A stretch of DNA of 39,681 bases from an uncultured Bacilli bacterium (GCA_944331835.1 CALVIU010000007.1:1-39681), one strand, 5' to 3'. Positions 1-8,347 are shown, counted from the stretch's first letter. The notes: a model not told the origin generated them from the letters alone. A program made the numbers and translations.

Positions 1-3
1 CGT

Positions 4-79
4 GATTATTTAAACAAGTTTAAATAATCTATAGTTGGTTTGTCGTTACTTTGTAACTTATGTTTGACAAACCTACAAC
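4..79. repeat. cluster of inverted repeats
   Basis: Positions 4-15 (GATTATTTAAAC) and 18-29 are perfect 12-bp inverted arms around a 2-nt centre. Just downstream, GGTTTGTC at 37-44 pairs with GACAAACC at 66-73, and nested inside is GTTAC (45-49) with GTAAC (53-57). No gene is visible in 1-149. The structures could be operator sites, a terminator of a gene to the left, or remnants of a mobile-element end. Sequence shows the symmetry only; function is unknown. Confidence 0.5.
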
Positions 80-149
80 TTGATGTCGAATTATATCTCA
101 TAATTTTGTTAACAGTTATATTTTTTTTACTACAACTAACAATTAAAAA

Positions 150-348
150 GTGAGCCTCAAAAAAATTAGAGAAATATAGAAAGATAAAGATTTAACACAA
201 TCAAATGTTGCTAAAATTCAACTTAGACCAAATTACTTACAATTTTTAAAAATTAACAATTTATTACAATACATCTACCAACTATTTATTAAAATTAACC
301 GATGAAAGAAACACCTATCCAAAATCACTAAAAGAAAAAAACAAGTAA
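150..348 (+). pseudogene. remnant of an XRE-family HTH transcriptional regulator
   Basis: A GTG at 150 begins a reading frame whose translation has the typical XRE helix-turn-helix start (LKKIRE, a stop, then KDKDLTQSNVAKI). After a frame change near 250 it continues as YYNTSTNYLLKLTDERNTYP, which matches the usual C-terminal helix of small XRE repressors (YLLGLTD-type motif). The middle of the HTH domain is shortened, one in-frame TAG (177-179) is present, and the two halves lie in different frames, so the gene is dead. Its TAA at 346-348 lies inside the terminator of the opposing yitT-type gene. The intact ancestor would have been a short DNA-binding repressor; its target cannot be told. 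Confidence 0.7.
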
Positions 349-358
349 CTTGTACTTG
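331..358 (-). terminator. intrinsic terminator of the YitT-family gene
   Basis: On the minus strand, immediately after the stop codon at 360, CAAGTA (358-353) pairs with TACTTG (347-342) across a 5-nt loop and is followed by a run of seven T and a further T-rich stretch. Short AT-rich stem, but placement and U-tract are right. Confidence 0.65.
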
Positions 359-359
359 A

Positions 360-1241
360 TTATAAAAATGGCAAAGTCCGCCGCTTAACACCACCATTAA
401 CTTCATAACAACTATTGATAATAATAAAAGCTTGCGGATCTATTTCTAATATTTTTTGTTTAAATAAGTAATAATCCATATTAGATACTACACACATAAT
501 CATAAATCCCCGTTTTTGAGAATATCCTCCTCTACTAGGTATACTTGTAAATCCTGTTTGAAAATCATCTAATATTAACTTTTTTATCTTTCTTAATTTT
601 TTAGTATAAATATAAAACACTTTACTATCTGATAAACCAAACATTATTTTATCAATAAAATATGTCGAACAAATAAGGATTATAAATGAATATACACCTT
701 TATTAAAACCAAATACTATCATGCCGATAATAATTATTAAACTATTGGCAACAATCATGGCTTTTGATTCGCTAATATTCAAATATTTATTTAAAATTTG
801 CATAATAATGTCACTACCACCGGTAGAAAAACCGGTTCGATAAATAAGACCGCTACTTACACCATATAAAATTATAGCAAACAATAAAACTAGATAAAAA
901 TCATCACCAATAATATAGTTATCCCAAAAATTGGCAATTGGTTCTGAAACCGTAATCATCAAAGGATACATTATTGAACCAGCAATATTTCTCTTAGTTA
1001 ACTTCCATCCCAAAAATATAAAAGATACTACTAATAAAATAGCATTTGTAATATAAATAAATGTAGAAGCAGGCCAACCAAATAATTTTTGTACAACTAT
1101 TGCCACTCCACTAAAACCAGAAACAACTAAATCATTTGGTATCAAGAACAAATTAAAACACAAAGCATATAAAAAAACTCCAACAACAAATAATATTCCT
1201 TCAATTAGGGCTTCTTTTACATCACTATTATCTTGCTTCAT
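360..1241 (-). CDS. YitT family membrane protein (DUF161 + DUF2179)
   Basis: Predicted multi-pass membrane protein of the YitT family. Hydrophobic segments occupy roughly residues 12-200, followed by a soluble C-terminal DUF2179-type domain (about residues 215-285) with the typical SIPSRGGYS...KRGFMIMCVVS pattern. Residues GFSTGGSDII around 138-147 are characteristic of the membrane part. The longest frame opens with a GTG at 1248-1250, but that GTG is part of the ribosome-binding sequence AGGTGA placed 5-6 nt before the ATG at 1239-1241, so the ATG was chosen. The family is widespread in Firmicutes, often in several copies, and no transport substrate is established. It is divergent from the gerQ-like gene and has its own terminator. 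Confidence 0.85.
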   Translation of the reverse strand: MKQDNSDVKEALIEGILFVVGVFLYALCFNLFLIPNDLVVSGFSGVAIVVQKLFGWPASTFIYITNAILLVVSFIFLGWKLTKRNIAGSIMYPLMITVSEPIANFWDNYIIGDDFYLVLLFAIILYGVSSGLIYRTGFSTGGSDIIMQILNKYLNISESKAMIVANSLIIIIGMIVFGFNKGVYSFIILICSTYFIDKIMFGLSDSKVFYIYTKKLRKIKKLILDDFQTGFTSIPSRGGYSQKRGFMIMCVVSNMDYYLFKQKILEIDPQAFIIINSCYEVNGGVKRRTLPFL

Positions 1242-1339
1242 TCTTATCACCTATTATAATAATTATAAAGCATTACCCTTTTTTTAGCAATTATTATTAA
1301 CTAAAAGCATATACATATTTTAGAGGTGAATTTTATATT

Positions 1340-1699
1340 ATGAATGGAAGTTATTACCAAAATCCAACTTTTCCTAGCAACAATTATCAAACTCCACCAG
1401 GAAACATTTCCATTAATGAAGTAAATACTGGAACAATTCCAAGAGAACAAAGTTATATTGAAAATATTTTAAGGCTTAACAAAGGACAAAGAATTAAAGC
1501 CTATGTTTCTTATCCTGATAGTAGTGCTTGGCAAAACAAAGTTTATGAAGGGATAATTGAAGAAGCCGGTAAAGATCATCTAATAATTAGAGATAACACA
1601 AATAATCTATGGTACCTAATTAGAATAATTTATTTAAATTATGTTGAATTTATGGAACCAATAATTTACTCACACGCTTACTCTGATAAGACATATTAA
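1340..1699 (+). CDS. gerQ: GerQ-like spore coat protein
   Basis: 119 residues. The N-terminal 35 residues are Asn/Pro/Gln-rich and low complexity. The C-terminal part carries the GerQ core: EQSYIENILRLNKGQ (about residues 36-50), then KVYEGIIEEAGKDHLIIRD and a YLI...YLNYVEF end. In Bacillus GerQ is a coat protein of the inner spore layers, cross-linked by a transglutaminase and needed for CwlJ-dependent germination. An AGAGGTGAA ribosome-binding site sits 9 nt before the ATG. Convergent with the MBL-fold hydrolase, sharing a bidirectional terminator. No other sporulation gene is obvious in the window, so the protein may have a sporulation or an unrelated surface role here. Confidence 0.75.
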   Translation: MNGSYYQNPTFPSNNYQTPPGNISINEVNTGTIPREQSYIENILRLNKGQRIKAYVSYPDSSAWQNKVYEGIIEEAGKDHLIIRDNTNNLWYLIRIIYLNYVEFMEPIIYSHAYSDKTY

Positions 1700-1726
1700 A
1701 AGATCGTCACACAAACGATCTTTTTT
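1698..1726. terminator. bidirectional intrinsic terminator between gerQ-like gene and MBL hydrolase
   Basis: AAAAGATCGT (1698-1707) pairs perfectly with ACGATCTTTT (1715-1724) over a 7-nt loop, with T-runs on both strands. It overlaps the gerQ stop and abuts the stop of the convergent hydrolase gene at 1725. Confidence 0.85.
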
Positions 1727-2222
1727 AATAGTAATATTTAAAATTTTCTTTTTCGTAACCTAAAGTTGTTGTTTCTCCATGCCCAGGATAAACAACAATA
1801 TCATCCGGATACTTACTAATTAATTCCAAACTTTTTTGCATTTCCATATCATTACCCGTCGGCAAGTCAGTCCTTCCAATACTATTTAAAAATAAAAAGT
1901 CCCCAGCAAATAATACCTTATCTTCAGGAAAATAATAACTTACTGAATCACTTGTATGCCCTGGAGTTTTAATTATCTCATAATTAAAACCCTCAATTTC
2001 TTTACTTTCCTTAATATTAAAATATTTTTCTATATTTTTTAATGCTCCAATATGATCAAAATGATGATGAGTTATTAAAACCCCAACAACATTTTTATCT
2101 TTGGCTACATCAATAATTTTTTTGCCTTCATCACCAGGATCAATTATAATTGTCTTCTCATTTTTGGTAACAATATAACAATTTTCTGCCAATGGCCCAA
2201 CAACAACTTTATCAATAATCAT
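1725..2222 (-). CDS. MBL-fold metallo-hydrolase (hydroxyacylglutathione hydrolase-like)
   Basis: Small single-domain metallo-beta-lactamase-fold hydrolase, 165 residues from the chosen start. The metal-binding motif THHHFDHIG is at about residues 51-59, a second histidine in KTPGHTSDSV near 92, an aspartate in FAGDFLF, and the last histidine in YPGHGETT. This is the pattern of glyoxalase II-like YqgX/YcbL proteins, which hydrolyse thioesters and probably bind two zinc ions; the natural substrate is uncertain. A TTG at 2232-2234 would give four more residues, but the ATG at 2220-2222 overlaps the upstream stop (ATGA), so translational coupling favours it. Second gene of a two-gene unit with the large exported protein. 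Confidence 0.85.
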   Translation of the reverse strand: MIIDKVVVGPLAENCYIVTKNEKTIIIDPGDEGKKIIDVAKDKNVVGVLITHHHFDHIGALKNIEKYFNIKESKEIEGFNYEIIKTPGHTSDSVSYYFPEDKVLFAGDFLFLNSIGRTDLPTGNDMEMQKSLELISKYPDDIVVYPGHGETTTLGYEKENFKYYY

Positions 2223-4111
2223 GATGCCAAACAAGTATAATATTCTTCAGTAAATCTAAATGAATCATATCTTTCTACATCTTCTGCTGATAAATTCCCA
2301 TCAAAAATATATTTATCTAAAACCATATATTCGCCATCAGTAATTGACAATCTATACCCACCAAGTGAATCCGGTTCAACTTTACCAAGCATCCCTGTAT
2401 CATAACCTAATTGTTCAAAAGTCATACAACCACCTGGAGTAACTGATAAAGAAACTGTATCAGCATAAACTTGAGCACTAATTAAAAATTGTTGTGCCCC
2501 CATAGTTTCAGTAACTTCCGGAGCAATATTTTCAAGAACCGTCATTAAATTATTTGAAATTTCATTTTCTTCAGCTGGAGTTAAAGTATTCATATCTTTA
2601 GCATTAGTAAAAGTTTTTTCTGTTACTAAATCAGTTCCATTTTGACTATTTAAAGTAAAATCTAAATTAATATCTTCGCCATTAGAGCTAACTACAAAAC
2701 TACCACTAGTTCTAATTTCATTATTACTTACAGTTTCAACTGTTAAATCCATTTTCATATTTACAACTGCAGTTTCATTATTACTTGTTAGTTCCATAAC
2801 TACATTTTTAACTTTATCACTTTCATTAGTAATTTCTAAACTAATTACATTACCTTCTGATTCAAAATTTGTTTTCATTGTATAATCTTTAGTATTAAAC
2901 GTAATATCGAAAGTACCACTATTTGTATCAGCATTAACTAAATTTACATTATCTCCATCAACAGTTACCTTTAATACCACTTCATCATCAATTTTAAAAT
3001 CATACTTATCTTTCGCGGTTTCTACTAAGTTCATAACTGAATCATCAATAGTTAATGTAAAACCTTTTAAATCTCCACTAGGAATACTAACAGTTACTTC
3101 AAATACCATATCACTTAAACTATCTGCTGATACAGTTGCATCTGTAACACCTAACATTTCTAAAAAATCCAACATATTTTCATCTTGTTCAATTAAATCA
3201 TTCATCTTTTGGGCAAACGCTTCTTTATTACTATCATTTATCTCATATCTATAAATAGCACTTAAACCACTAATAGAACTTGACATGTCAGATTCTTTTA
3301 AAGCCAAACCTAAATACTTCACAAAATTTACAATAGAATTTTTATAATTTTCTAAATTCATTTTTTCAACATTAATATTAGCAAATGGACTTTCTTCTAA
3401 ATCCATATATAAAGGTGTGCTATATAAATCAGCTGAATCTAAATACATTCTATTATTATTTATATATAGATTAGCATTATAATTGCTTTCATTATTTGCT
3501 AAACCAAAATTAATATCTACTATTTCTTTAGCTAAAGAAGTGCCAACTTCAAAATTTAAATTTAAATTATTTAACGCCGCTAATTCTGCAATACTTGAAT
3601 TAATACTTAATTCCCCATTCATTATAGTATCAGCATCTGCATTATAATTATTTGTCATAAACATATCGTCTATAAAGTTTGATATTTCTTCAACTTTATC
3701 ATCAATATATTTCTCTGCCGTAAATCCTATTTTAATATAGACAAAGAATGCTATAATAGCAAGGATAATTACTCCTACTACAATACCGATAATTATAAAT
3801 ATTTTTTGGCGATTTTTAGTATTATTCAAGTTATTTTCTGGTGGTAATGATTCCTCACCACTTAAATTATTTAAATTTTCATTTTCATTATTAGTTACAC
3901 CAATAACTTCGCTATTTATTACTGATTCACTATTAAGTGCTTCATTTGCACTATTTAAATCACTATTCACAGCATTTTCTACTGCTGGAGCACTTCCATC
4001 ATTATTATCATTTAATTCTTTTGGCGTATTCACACCTCCAGTATTCAAATTATCTGTTGGCATATTATTACCAACACTTTGATTGTCTTGACTAAACACA
4101 TCACTTTTCAT
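2219..4111 (-). CDS. large Asn-rich membrane-anchored exported protein, function unknown
   Basis: 630 residues. The first ~100 residues are Asn/Ser/Glu-rich, low complexity and probably cytoplasmic. KNRQK then precedes one strong transmembrane helix (about residues 105-127, IFIIIGIVVGVIILAIIAFF). The remaining ~500 residues are predicted extracellular: many alternating-hydrophobicity strands (MELTSNN, KMDLTVET, SGSFVVSSNGED) that read like a long beta-rich structure such as lipid- or polymer-binding sheet proteins. Two late cysteines, in GGCMTF and YYTCLAS, could form a disulfide. I do not recognise the family with confidence. ATG at 4111 follows AGGAAGGG with a spacing of about 11 nt. It overlaps the MBL gene by 4 nt; no shared function is evident. 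Confidence 0.75.
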   Translation of the reverse strand: MKSDVFSQDNQSVGNNMPTDNLNTGGVNTPKELNDNNDGSAPAVENAVNSDLNSANEALNSESVINSEVIGVTNNENENLNNLSGEESLPPENNLNNTKNRQKIFIIIGIVVGVIILAIIAFFVYIKIGFTAEKYIDDKVEEISNFIDDMFMTNNYNADADTIMNGELSINSSIAELAALNNLNLNFEVGTSLAKEIVDINFGLANNESNYNANLYINNNRMYLDSADLYSTPLYMDLEESPFANINVEKMNLENYKNSIVNFVKYLGLALKESDMSSSISGLSAIYRYEINDSNKEAFAQKMNDLIEQDENMLDFLEMLGVTDATVSADSLSDMVFEVTVSIPSGDLKGFTLTIDDSVMNLVETAKDKYDFKIDDEVVLKVTVDGDNVNLVNADTNSGTFDITFNTKDYTMKTNFESEGNVISLEITNESDKVKNVVMELTSNNETAVVNMKMDLTVETVSNNEIRTSGSFVVSSNGEDINLDFTLNSQNGTDLVTEKTFTNAKDMNTLTPAEENEISNNLMTVLENIAPEVTETMGAQQFLISAQVYADTVSLSVTPGGCMTFEQLGYDTGMLGKVEPDSLGGYRLSITDGEYMVLDKYIFDGNLSAEDVERYDSFRFTEEYYTCLAS

Positions 4112-4145
4112 ATAAAATCATACCCTTCCTATTAATTATATTACG

Positions 4146-4154
4146 ATTATAGCA
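4146..4154 (-). promoter_or_regulatory. extended -10 promoter for the exported-protein/MBL unit
   Basis: Minus-strand TGC-TATAAT (TATAAT = 4151-4146) is an extended -10 element about 35 nt before the ATG at 4111. No good -35 hexamer is seen at standard spacing. Confidence 0.5.
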
Positions 4155-4166
4155 TTTTTTGTGACA

Positions 4167-4201
4167 AAATAAAACAAAAACTGATAACTTAATATCAGTT
4201 T
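4167..4201 (-). terminator. intrinsic terminator of the ftsEX-M23 operon
   Basis: On the minus strand TATCAGTTT's partner arm AAACTGATA (4201-4193 with 4186-4178) forms a 9-bp stem with a 6-nt loop starting in the stop codon of the first M23 gene, followed by a T-rich tract (TTGTTTTATTTT). Confidence 0.7.
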
Positions 4202-5456
4202 AATCAAACCATTGAGTTCTCGAATAAAACCATGAACCTTTACCAGGAAATCCTGGAGGTTCTATTAAATTGGCTGTATAATTAGAAAAACTCGTATAAG
4301 CGCCTTCTGATACCCCAAAATGTAAATGGGCCCCAGTAGTACATGTATCATATCCGCCATACTTTGATGCTGTTGAATAACCACCAGATAAAGCAATTAC
4401 ATCATTAACATCAACAGTATCACCTTTACTAACATATACTTCTAATAGGTGCGCATATTGCATAGTATATACTTCACCATTGATAACCGCTTGAATGTAT
4501 ATTTGATTTCCTCCACAACTACTTCTACTTACAGTTCTAACTACCACTCCTGATGCTGCCGGATAAACATTGGTACCTTCAGATACAGCAATATCAATTC
4601 CACTATGGTAACTACTTTGACCAGGAACACTACGCCATCCAAATAAACTTGATATACGACCTTTTGTTACTGGTTTTAACCAACCATAATTATTGATATA
4701 CCAAGAATAATCATCATCATTTTCCGAAGACAACCTTACAGCACAAGCAGTTGGAGTTTCATTATCCTTACATCCCATATTTTCATTAGTTTCAATAACA
4801 TCTTCCAAAGTTTCTATTTCTTCATCAATAGACATCGAAATATCCGAAAATTGCAACAAACTAGAATCAATTTCTTCTAATTGACGTTGATATTCAGCAA
4901 TGTTAGCATTAAGTTCATCTTCATATTCTAACAATTCAACTTGCTTTTGTTCTGTTTCATCAATTAAATTTTCTAACTCAACTAATTTTTCTTGATTATA
5001 ATTAGATAATTGTTCAATAGCATCAGCACGCATTATAAGTTCTGTCATACTACTTGAATCAGTTATAAATTCCATATAAGAATTATTACCTTGCAAAATT
5101 TGATAATATGCCATCAAATCCTGGGTCTGCTTATCTAATTCTGTAATTCTAGCATTAGATTCTTCAATACTTTGTTTTGCTTCTTCAACTTTTACTTTTG
5201 TTTCCTCAATCTTAGCATAAGTATCACTTATTGCTTTATTTTTAGCTTCTTTTTCAGCCTCCGTTACTTCTTGTTGATGTTCATTATCTGCTTTTTCTTG
5301 CTTCAATCTTGCTAATTCCTGACGCATTTCTGCTAAAGTCATACTATTATAATTAGTAGCAGCCCTCGCACTCATCGGCTCCAATATATAAACGGCCAAT
5401 ATTAGGAAAACAAACATATACCTTATAAAGTAACTACCCCATTTTTTTATTTTCAA
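4200..5456 (-). CDS. coiled-coil M23 endopeptidase (PcsB/EnvC-like), copy A
   Basis: 418 residues. The N-terminal signal or anchor segment (about 10-33, FIRYMFVFLILAVYI, then SARA) predicts export. Residues 40-225 are a long charged coiled coil. The C-terminal LytM/M23 domain (about 260-385) has the zinc ligands in HSGIDIAV and HLHFG (H377, H379). This is the architecture of FtsEX-controlled hydrolases or hydrolase activators, and the gene lies downstream of ftsE-ftsX. Expected reaction: cleavage of peptidoglycan cross-bridges at division. Cys pairs in the hinge (GCKDNE...TACAV) and in the domain (SSCGG, DTCTTG) could form disulfides. The start is a TTG at 5454-5456, after AAAGGATG; the only nearby ATG is followed at once by TGA. 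A conserved SWFYSRTQWF tail is shared with copy B. Confidence 0.85.
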   Translation of the reverse strand: MKIKKWGSYFIRYMFVFLILAVYILEPMSARAATNYNSMTLAEMRQELARLKQEKADNEHQQEVTEAEKEAKNKAISDTYAKIEETKVKVEEAKQSIEESNARITELDKQTQDLMAYYQILQGNNSYMEFITDSSSMTELIMRADAIEQLSNYNQEKLVELENLIDETEQKQVELLEYEDELNANIAEYQRQLEEIDSSLLQFSDISMSIDEEIETLEDVIETNENMGCKDNETPTACAVRLSSENDDDYSWYINNYGWLKPVTKGRISSLFGWRSVPGQSSYHSGIDIAVSEGTNVYPAASGVVVRTVSRSSCGGNQIYIQAVINGEVYTMQYAHLLEVYVSKGDTVDVNDVIALSGGYSTASKYGGYDTCTTGAHLHFGVSEGAYTSFSNYTANLIEPPGFPGKGSWFYSRTQWFD

Positions 5457-5518
5457 CTATTTCACATCCTTTAATTTTACTTTAATAACACAGCCATAAA
5501 ACTAAAGAACTCACACTT

Positions 5519-6769
5519 TTATGCAAACCATTGTGTTCTTGAATAGAACCATGATCCCTTCGATGGATATCCTGGAGGAATTATAGCATTATTATTGAAA
5601 TACGTTGCCATATATTTTGTTTTAATATATCCTTCGACTACTCCAAAATGCAAATGCGAACCTGTAGAACATGATTCCCATCTTTGCGTTTTAGATCCGC
5701 CACCTTGAGTTCCTATAACTGTATTGGCATTAACAACATCTCCAACTTTAACATTAACTGAAAGTAAGTGTGCATATTGAACTGTAAATTTTTCTCCTCC
5801 AATTAAAACTTGAATATATACTTGATTACCACCACAAGTTTTTCCTTCACCGCGATTAGCCTTTGCTTTAGCATCAACAGTTGCAACTACTATTCCATTA
5901 CCAACAGAATATACACTAGTTCCTTCTGAATTACCAGCAATATCTACTGCTCTATGAATTTTTACTTTACCAGTAAAAGGATCAGTTCTTTTTCCAAAGA
6001 TACTACTTATTCTCCCTTTATTCAATGGCTTATACCAAATAGCACTGCCATTTATACTTGCACAGACATCTAAATCTTGATCTTCTTCACATCCCATATT
6101 TTCATATGCTTCAATTAATTCTTCTTTTGACCTAATTTCATCTTCAATATCCATACCAACTTCACCTAAACTTGATAAATCATATTGTAAAGTATCTATT
6201 TTAGATTCATAAGAAGCAATATCTTTTTCTAATTCTTCTTCATATTTAATCAAATCAACTTGCAATTGTTCATTTTCTTCAATTAAATCTTCTAATTCAA
6301 CTAATTTCTTTTGATTATACTCAGCAATTTGATTTACGGCATCACTCCGCATCACTAAGTCAGTCATACTATTAGAATCCGTAATAAATTCCAAATATAC
6401 ATTTTCTCCTTGCATAATTTGAAAATAAGACATCAAATCTTGAGTTTGTTGATGTAATTCAGCTATTTTTTCATCCGTTTCAGCAATTAATATTTTAGCA
6501 TTTTCAATTTTTTCTTGAGATTCCTGAATTTCTTCTTGCGCATTTAATATCGCTAAATTATTTTCTCTTATTTCATTTTCAGTTGCTTGTTGCTGACTAT
6601 CATTTTTTCTTTTTTGTTCTTTTAATTCCGCCAATTCCTGACGTAACCCGCGCAATGTATTACTACTACTTGCACTTACACTCATCGGTTCTAAAATATA
6701 AACACTAAGTATTAAAAACACAAAAATATAACGAATAAAATAACTTCCTAATTTCTTTGCAGTCATCAT
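5519..6769 (-). CDS. coiled-coil M23 endopeptidase (PcsB/EnvC-like), copy B
   Basis: 416 residues, clearly a paralog of the next gene: the same signal segment (GSYFIRYIFVFLILSVYILE), the same coiled-coil length (about 40-225), the same hinge cysteines (GCEEDQ...DVCAS), an M23 domain with HRAVDIAG and HLHFGV zinc motifs, and the same SWFYSRTQWF tail. The first M23 histidine sits in HRAVDIA rather than HSGIDIA, a permitted variation. The N-terminus is MM; the first ATG (6767-6769) overlaps the ftsX stop as ATGA, so translation is coupled to ftsX. About 60 nt separate it from copy A. Its direct coupling to ftsX makes it the better candidate for the primary FtsEX partner; this is inference. Confidence 0.87.
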   Translation of the reverse strand: MMTAKKLGSYFIRYIFVFLILSVYILEPMSVSASSSNTLRGLRQELAELKEQKRKNDSQQQATENEIRENNLAILNAQEEIQESQEKIENAKILIAETDEKIAELHQQTQDLMSYFQIMQGENVYLEFITDSNSMTDLVMRSDAVNQIAEYNQKKLVELEDLIEENEQLQVDLIKYEEELEKDIASYESKIDTLQYDLSSLGEVGMDIEDEIRSKEELIEAYENMGCEEDQDLDVCASINGSAIWYKPLNKGRISSIFGKRTDPFTGKVKIHRAVDIAGNSEGTSVYSVGNGIVVATVDAKAKANRGEGKTCGGNQVYIQVLIGGEKFTVQYAHLLSVNVKVGDVVNANTVIGTQGGGSKTQRWESCSTGSHLHFGVVEGYIKTKYMATYFNNNAIIPPGYPSKGSWFYSRTQWFA

Positions 6770-7659
6770 ATCTTTAAATACTTCCTTACTGCTTTTAAAC
6801 TACCTAACATACCAACAACAGCCCCTAAAACAACTAGAACTAATGATACCCAGAATACAAAATTATATGGTTCAATAAGTACTATCATATTTGAAAATAC
6901 ATGACCATTTAAAGCCCCATATAAAATTACGTAACCGTAAATAGTTATACATATTGGAATGATTGAACCAATAACCCCAATTATGAAACCTTCAAATATA
7001 AATGGCAATTTAATAGCAATATTACTAGCTCCAACTAAACGCATAATTTCGATAGCACTTCTTCTACTAAATATTGTAAGTTTAATTGTATTACTTATCA
7101 AAAATGCTGTTACTAATATAAGGGCAATAACGATAACTATAACAATTTTTTCAACAACATTGAAAGCCGAAATGATATTATCAACCATACCTTCACCATA
7201 TTTTACCGTATCAACACCACTAATAGATTTAATATATTCTGCTGTATCTGATAAGTGATTAACATCTTCAACTCTTACAATAAATGAATCCATTAAAGGA
7301 TTTTCATCCAGATAATTTAATACTGTTTCAAAAGTATCGTCATAATCACTCATTTCTTCTTTCCATTCAGTCTTACTTTTAAAAGTTACTTCCGCTACAT
7401 TATCCTGACTATCAATATCAGCTCTAATGTTATTTATCTGTTCTTCTGTTACTTCACCATCCAAATATACAACTATACTAAGTTCATCTTCAATTGACTT
7501 AGTAGCATTTTCAATATTTACTGCACAAATAAGTGCCACTGAAACAAGGATTAAGGTAATAGTTGTACACATTATCGATGCAAAACTCAAACTAAAATTT
7601 CTAAGGACACTCTTAAAAGCATCCCGAATACTTCTTACAAAAATTCTAACTGCCCTCAT
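6766..7659 (-). CDS. ftsX: cell-division ABC transporter permease FtsX
   Basis: Membrane half of the FtsEX complex, which passes ATP hydrolysis by FtsE to a periplasm-side or wall-side hydrolase. Four membrane segments are visible: one N-terminal (about residues 22-45) and three C-terminal, flanking a large extracellular loop (about 50-155: IEDELSIVVYLDGEV...) that binds the hydrolase coiled coil in known systems. The longest frame opens at 7710, but the ATG at 7657-7659 (MRAVRIFVRSI) has an AAGGAAG site about 12 nt upstream and gives 297 residues, the usual FtsX length, so it was chosen. It overlaps the ftsE end by 14 nt and the next M23 gene by 4 nt. Confidence 0.93.
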   Translation of the reverse strand: MRAVRIFVRSIRDAFKSVLRNFSLSFASIMCTTITLILVSVALICAVNIENATKSIEDELSIVVYLDGEVTEEQINNIRADIDSQDNVAEVTFKSKTEWKEEMSDYDDTFETVLNYLDENPLMDSFIVRVEDVNHLSDTAEYIKSISGVDTVKYGEGMVDNIISAFNVVEKIVIVIVIALILVTAFLISNTIKLTIFSRRSAIEIMRLVGASNIAIKLPFIFEGFIIGVIGSIIPICITIYGYVILYGALNGHVFSNMIVLIEPYNFVFWVSLVLVVLGAVVGMLGSLKAVRKYLKI

Positions 7660-8347
7660 GAGTCTTATAACTTCCTTTCGCATAATCACCAGCCAAAACG
7701 CCGTGTTCAATTAATAGAACTCTCTTTTTCATTCTATTAACAATATCTCTATCATGAGTAGCCATTATTATCGTTGTTCCTAAATCTTTATTGATTCCTT
7801 CGATTACTTTCATAATTTCTTTACTAGTATCAGGGTCCAAATTTCCAGTCGGTTCATCACAAATAAGCAACTTAGGTCTATTTACTATTGCTCTTGCAAT
7901 ACAAACTCTTTGTTGTTCTCCACCAGATAGTTCTCCTGGAAATGACCTTACTTTATCTTTTAATCCCACTCTTTCTAGAGCACTCATTACTTTAGGACGA
8001 ATTTCTTTATCTTTCATCCCTACACATTCAAGTGCAAAAGCCACATTTTCATAAACTGTCAATTTTGGCAACAGTTTAAAATCTTGGAATACTATTCCAA
8101 TCTTTCTTCTCAATTTATAAACTTTTCCATTTCTTATTTTTCCAACATTGAGACCACCGACCATAACTGTACCACTCGTCGGTTTTTCTTCTCTATATAA
8201 CGTTTTTATAAATGTCGATTTACCACTAGCAGTTAAACCAATAACAAAAACAAATTCGCCTTTTTCAATTGATACGGAGACATCTGCTAATGCTGTTACG
8301 CCATTTTTATAAACTTTATTAACATTTTTTAATTCAATAAACTTCAT
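7646..8347 (-). CDS. ftsE: cell-division ATP-binding protein FtsE
   Basis: ABC ATPase, 233 residues. Walker A is GLTASGKST (about residues 37-45), the Q-loop VFQDFKLL near 87, the signature LSGGEQQR near 139, Walker B LLICDEP near 160 and the switch histidine in MATHDR near 198. FtsE normally reads GPSGAGKST at Walker A; here Leu replaces Pro and Thr-Ala-Ser the rest, still fitting GxxxxGKS. The longest frame begins at 8359, but GGAGG at 8357-8353 lies 5 nt before the ATG at 8345-8347, so that ATG is used. First gene of ftsE-ftsX-M23-M23. Confidence 0.95.
   Translation of the reverse strand: MKFIELKNVNKVYKNGVTALADVSVSIEKGEFVFVIGLTASGKSTFIKTLYREEKPTSGTVMVGGLNVGKIRNGKVYKLRRKIGIVFQDFKLLPKLTVYENVAFALECVGMKDKEIRPKVMSALERVGLKDKVRSFPGELSGGEQQRVCIARAIVNRPKLLICDEPTGNLDPDTSKEIMKVIEGINKDLGTTIIMATHDRDIVNRMKKRVLLIEHGVLAGDYAKGSYKTHEGS

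Noticed and set aside
6959..7258. Plus-strand frame of 99 codons
   Set aside because: Complement of the ftsX C-terminal membrane region; repeated Ile/Leu runs are a reading-frame shadow and it has no ribosome site.
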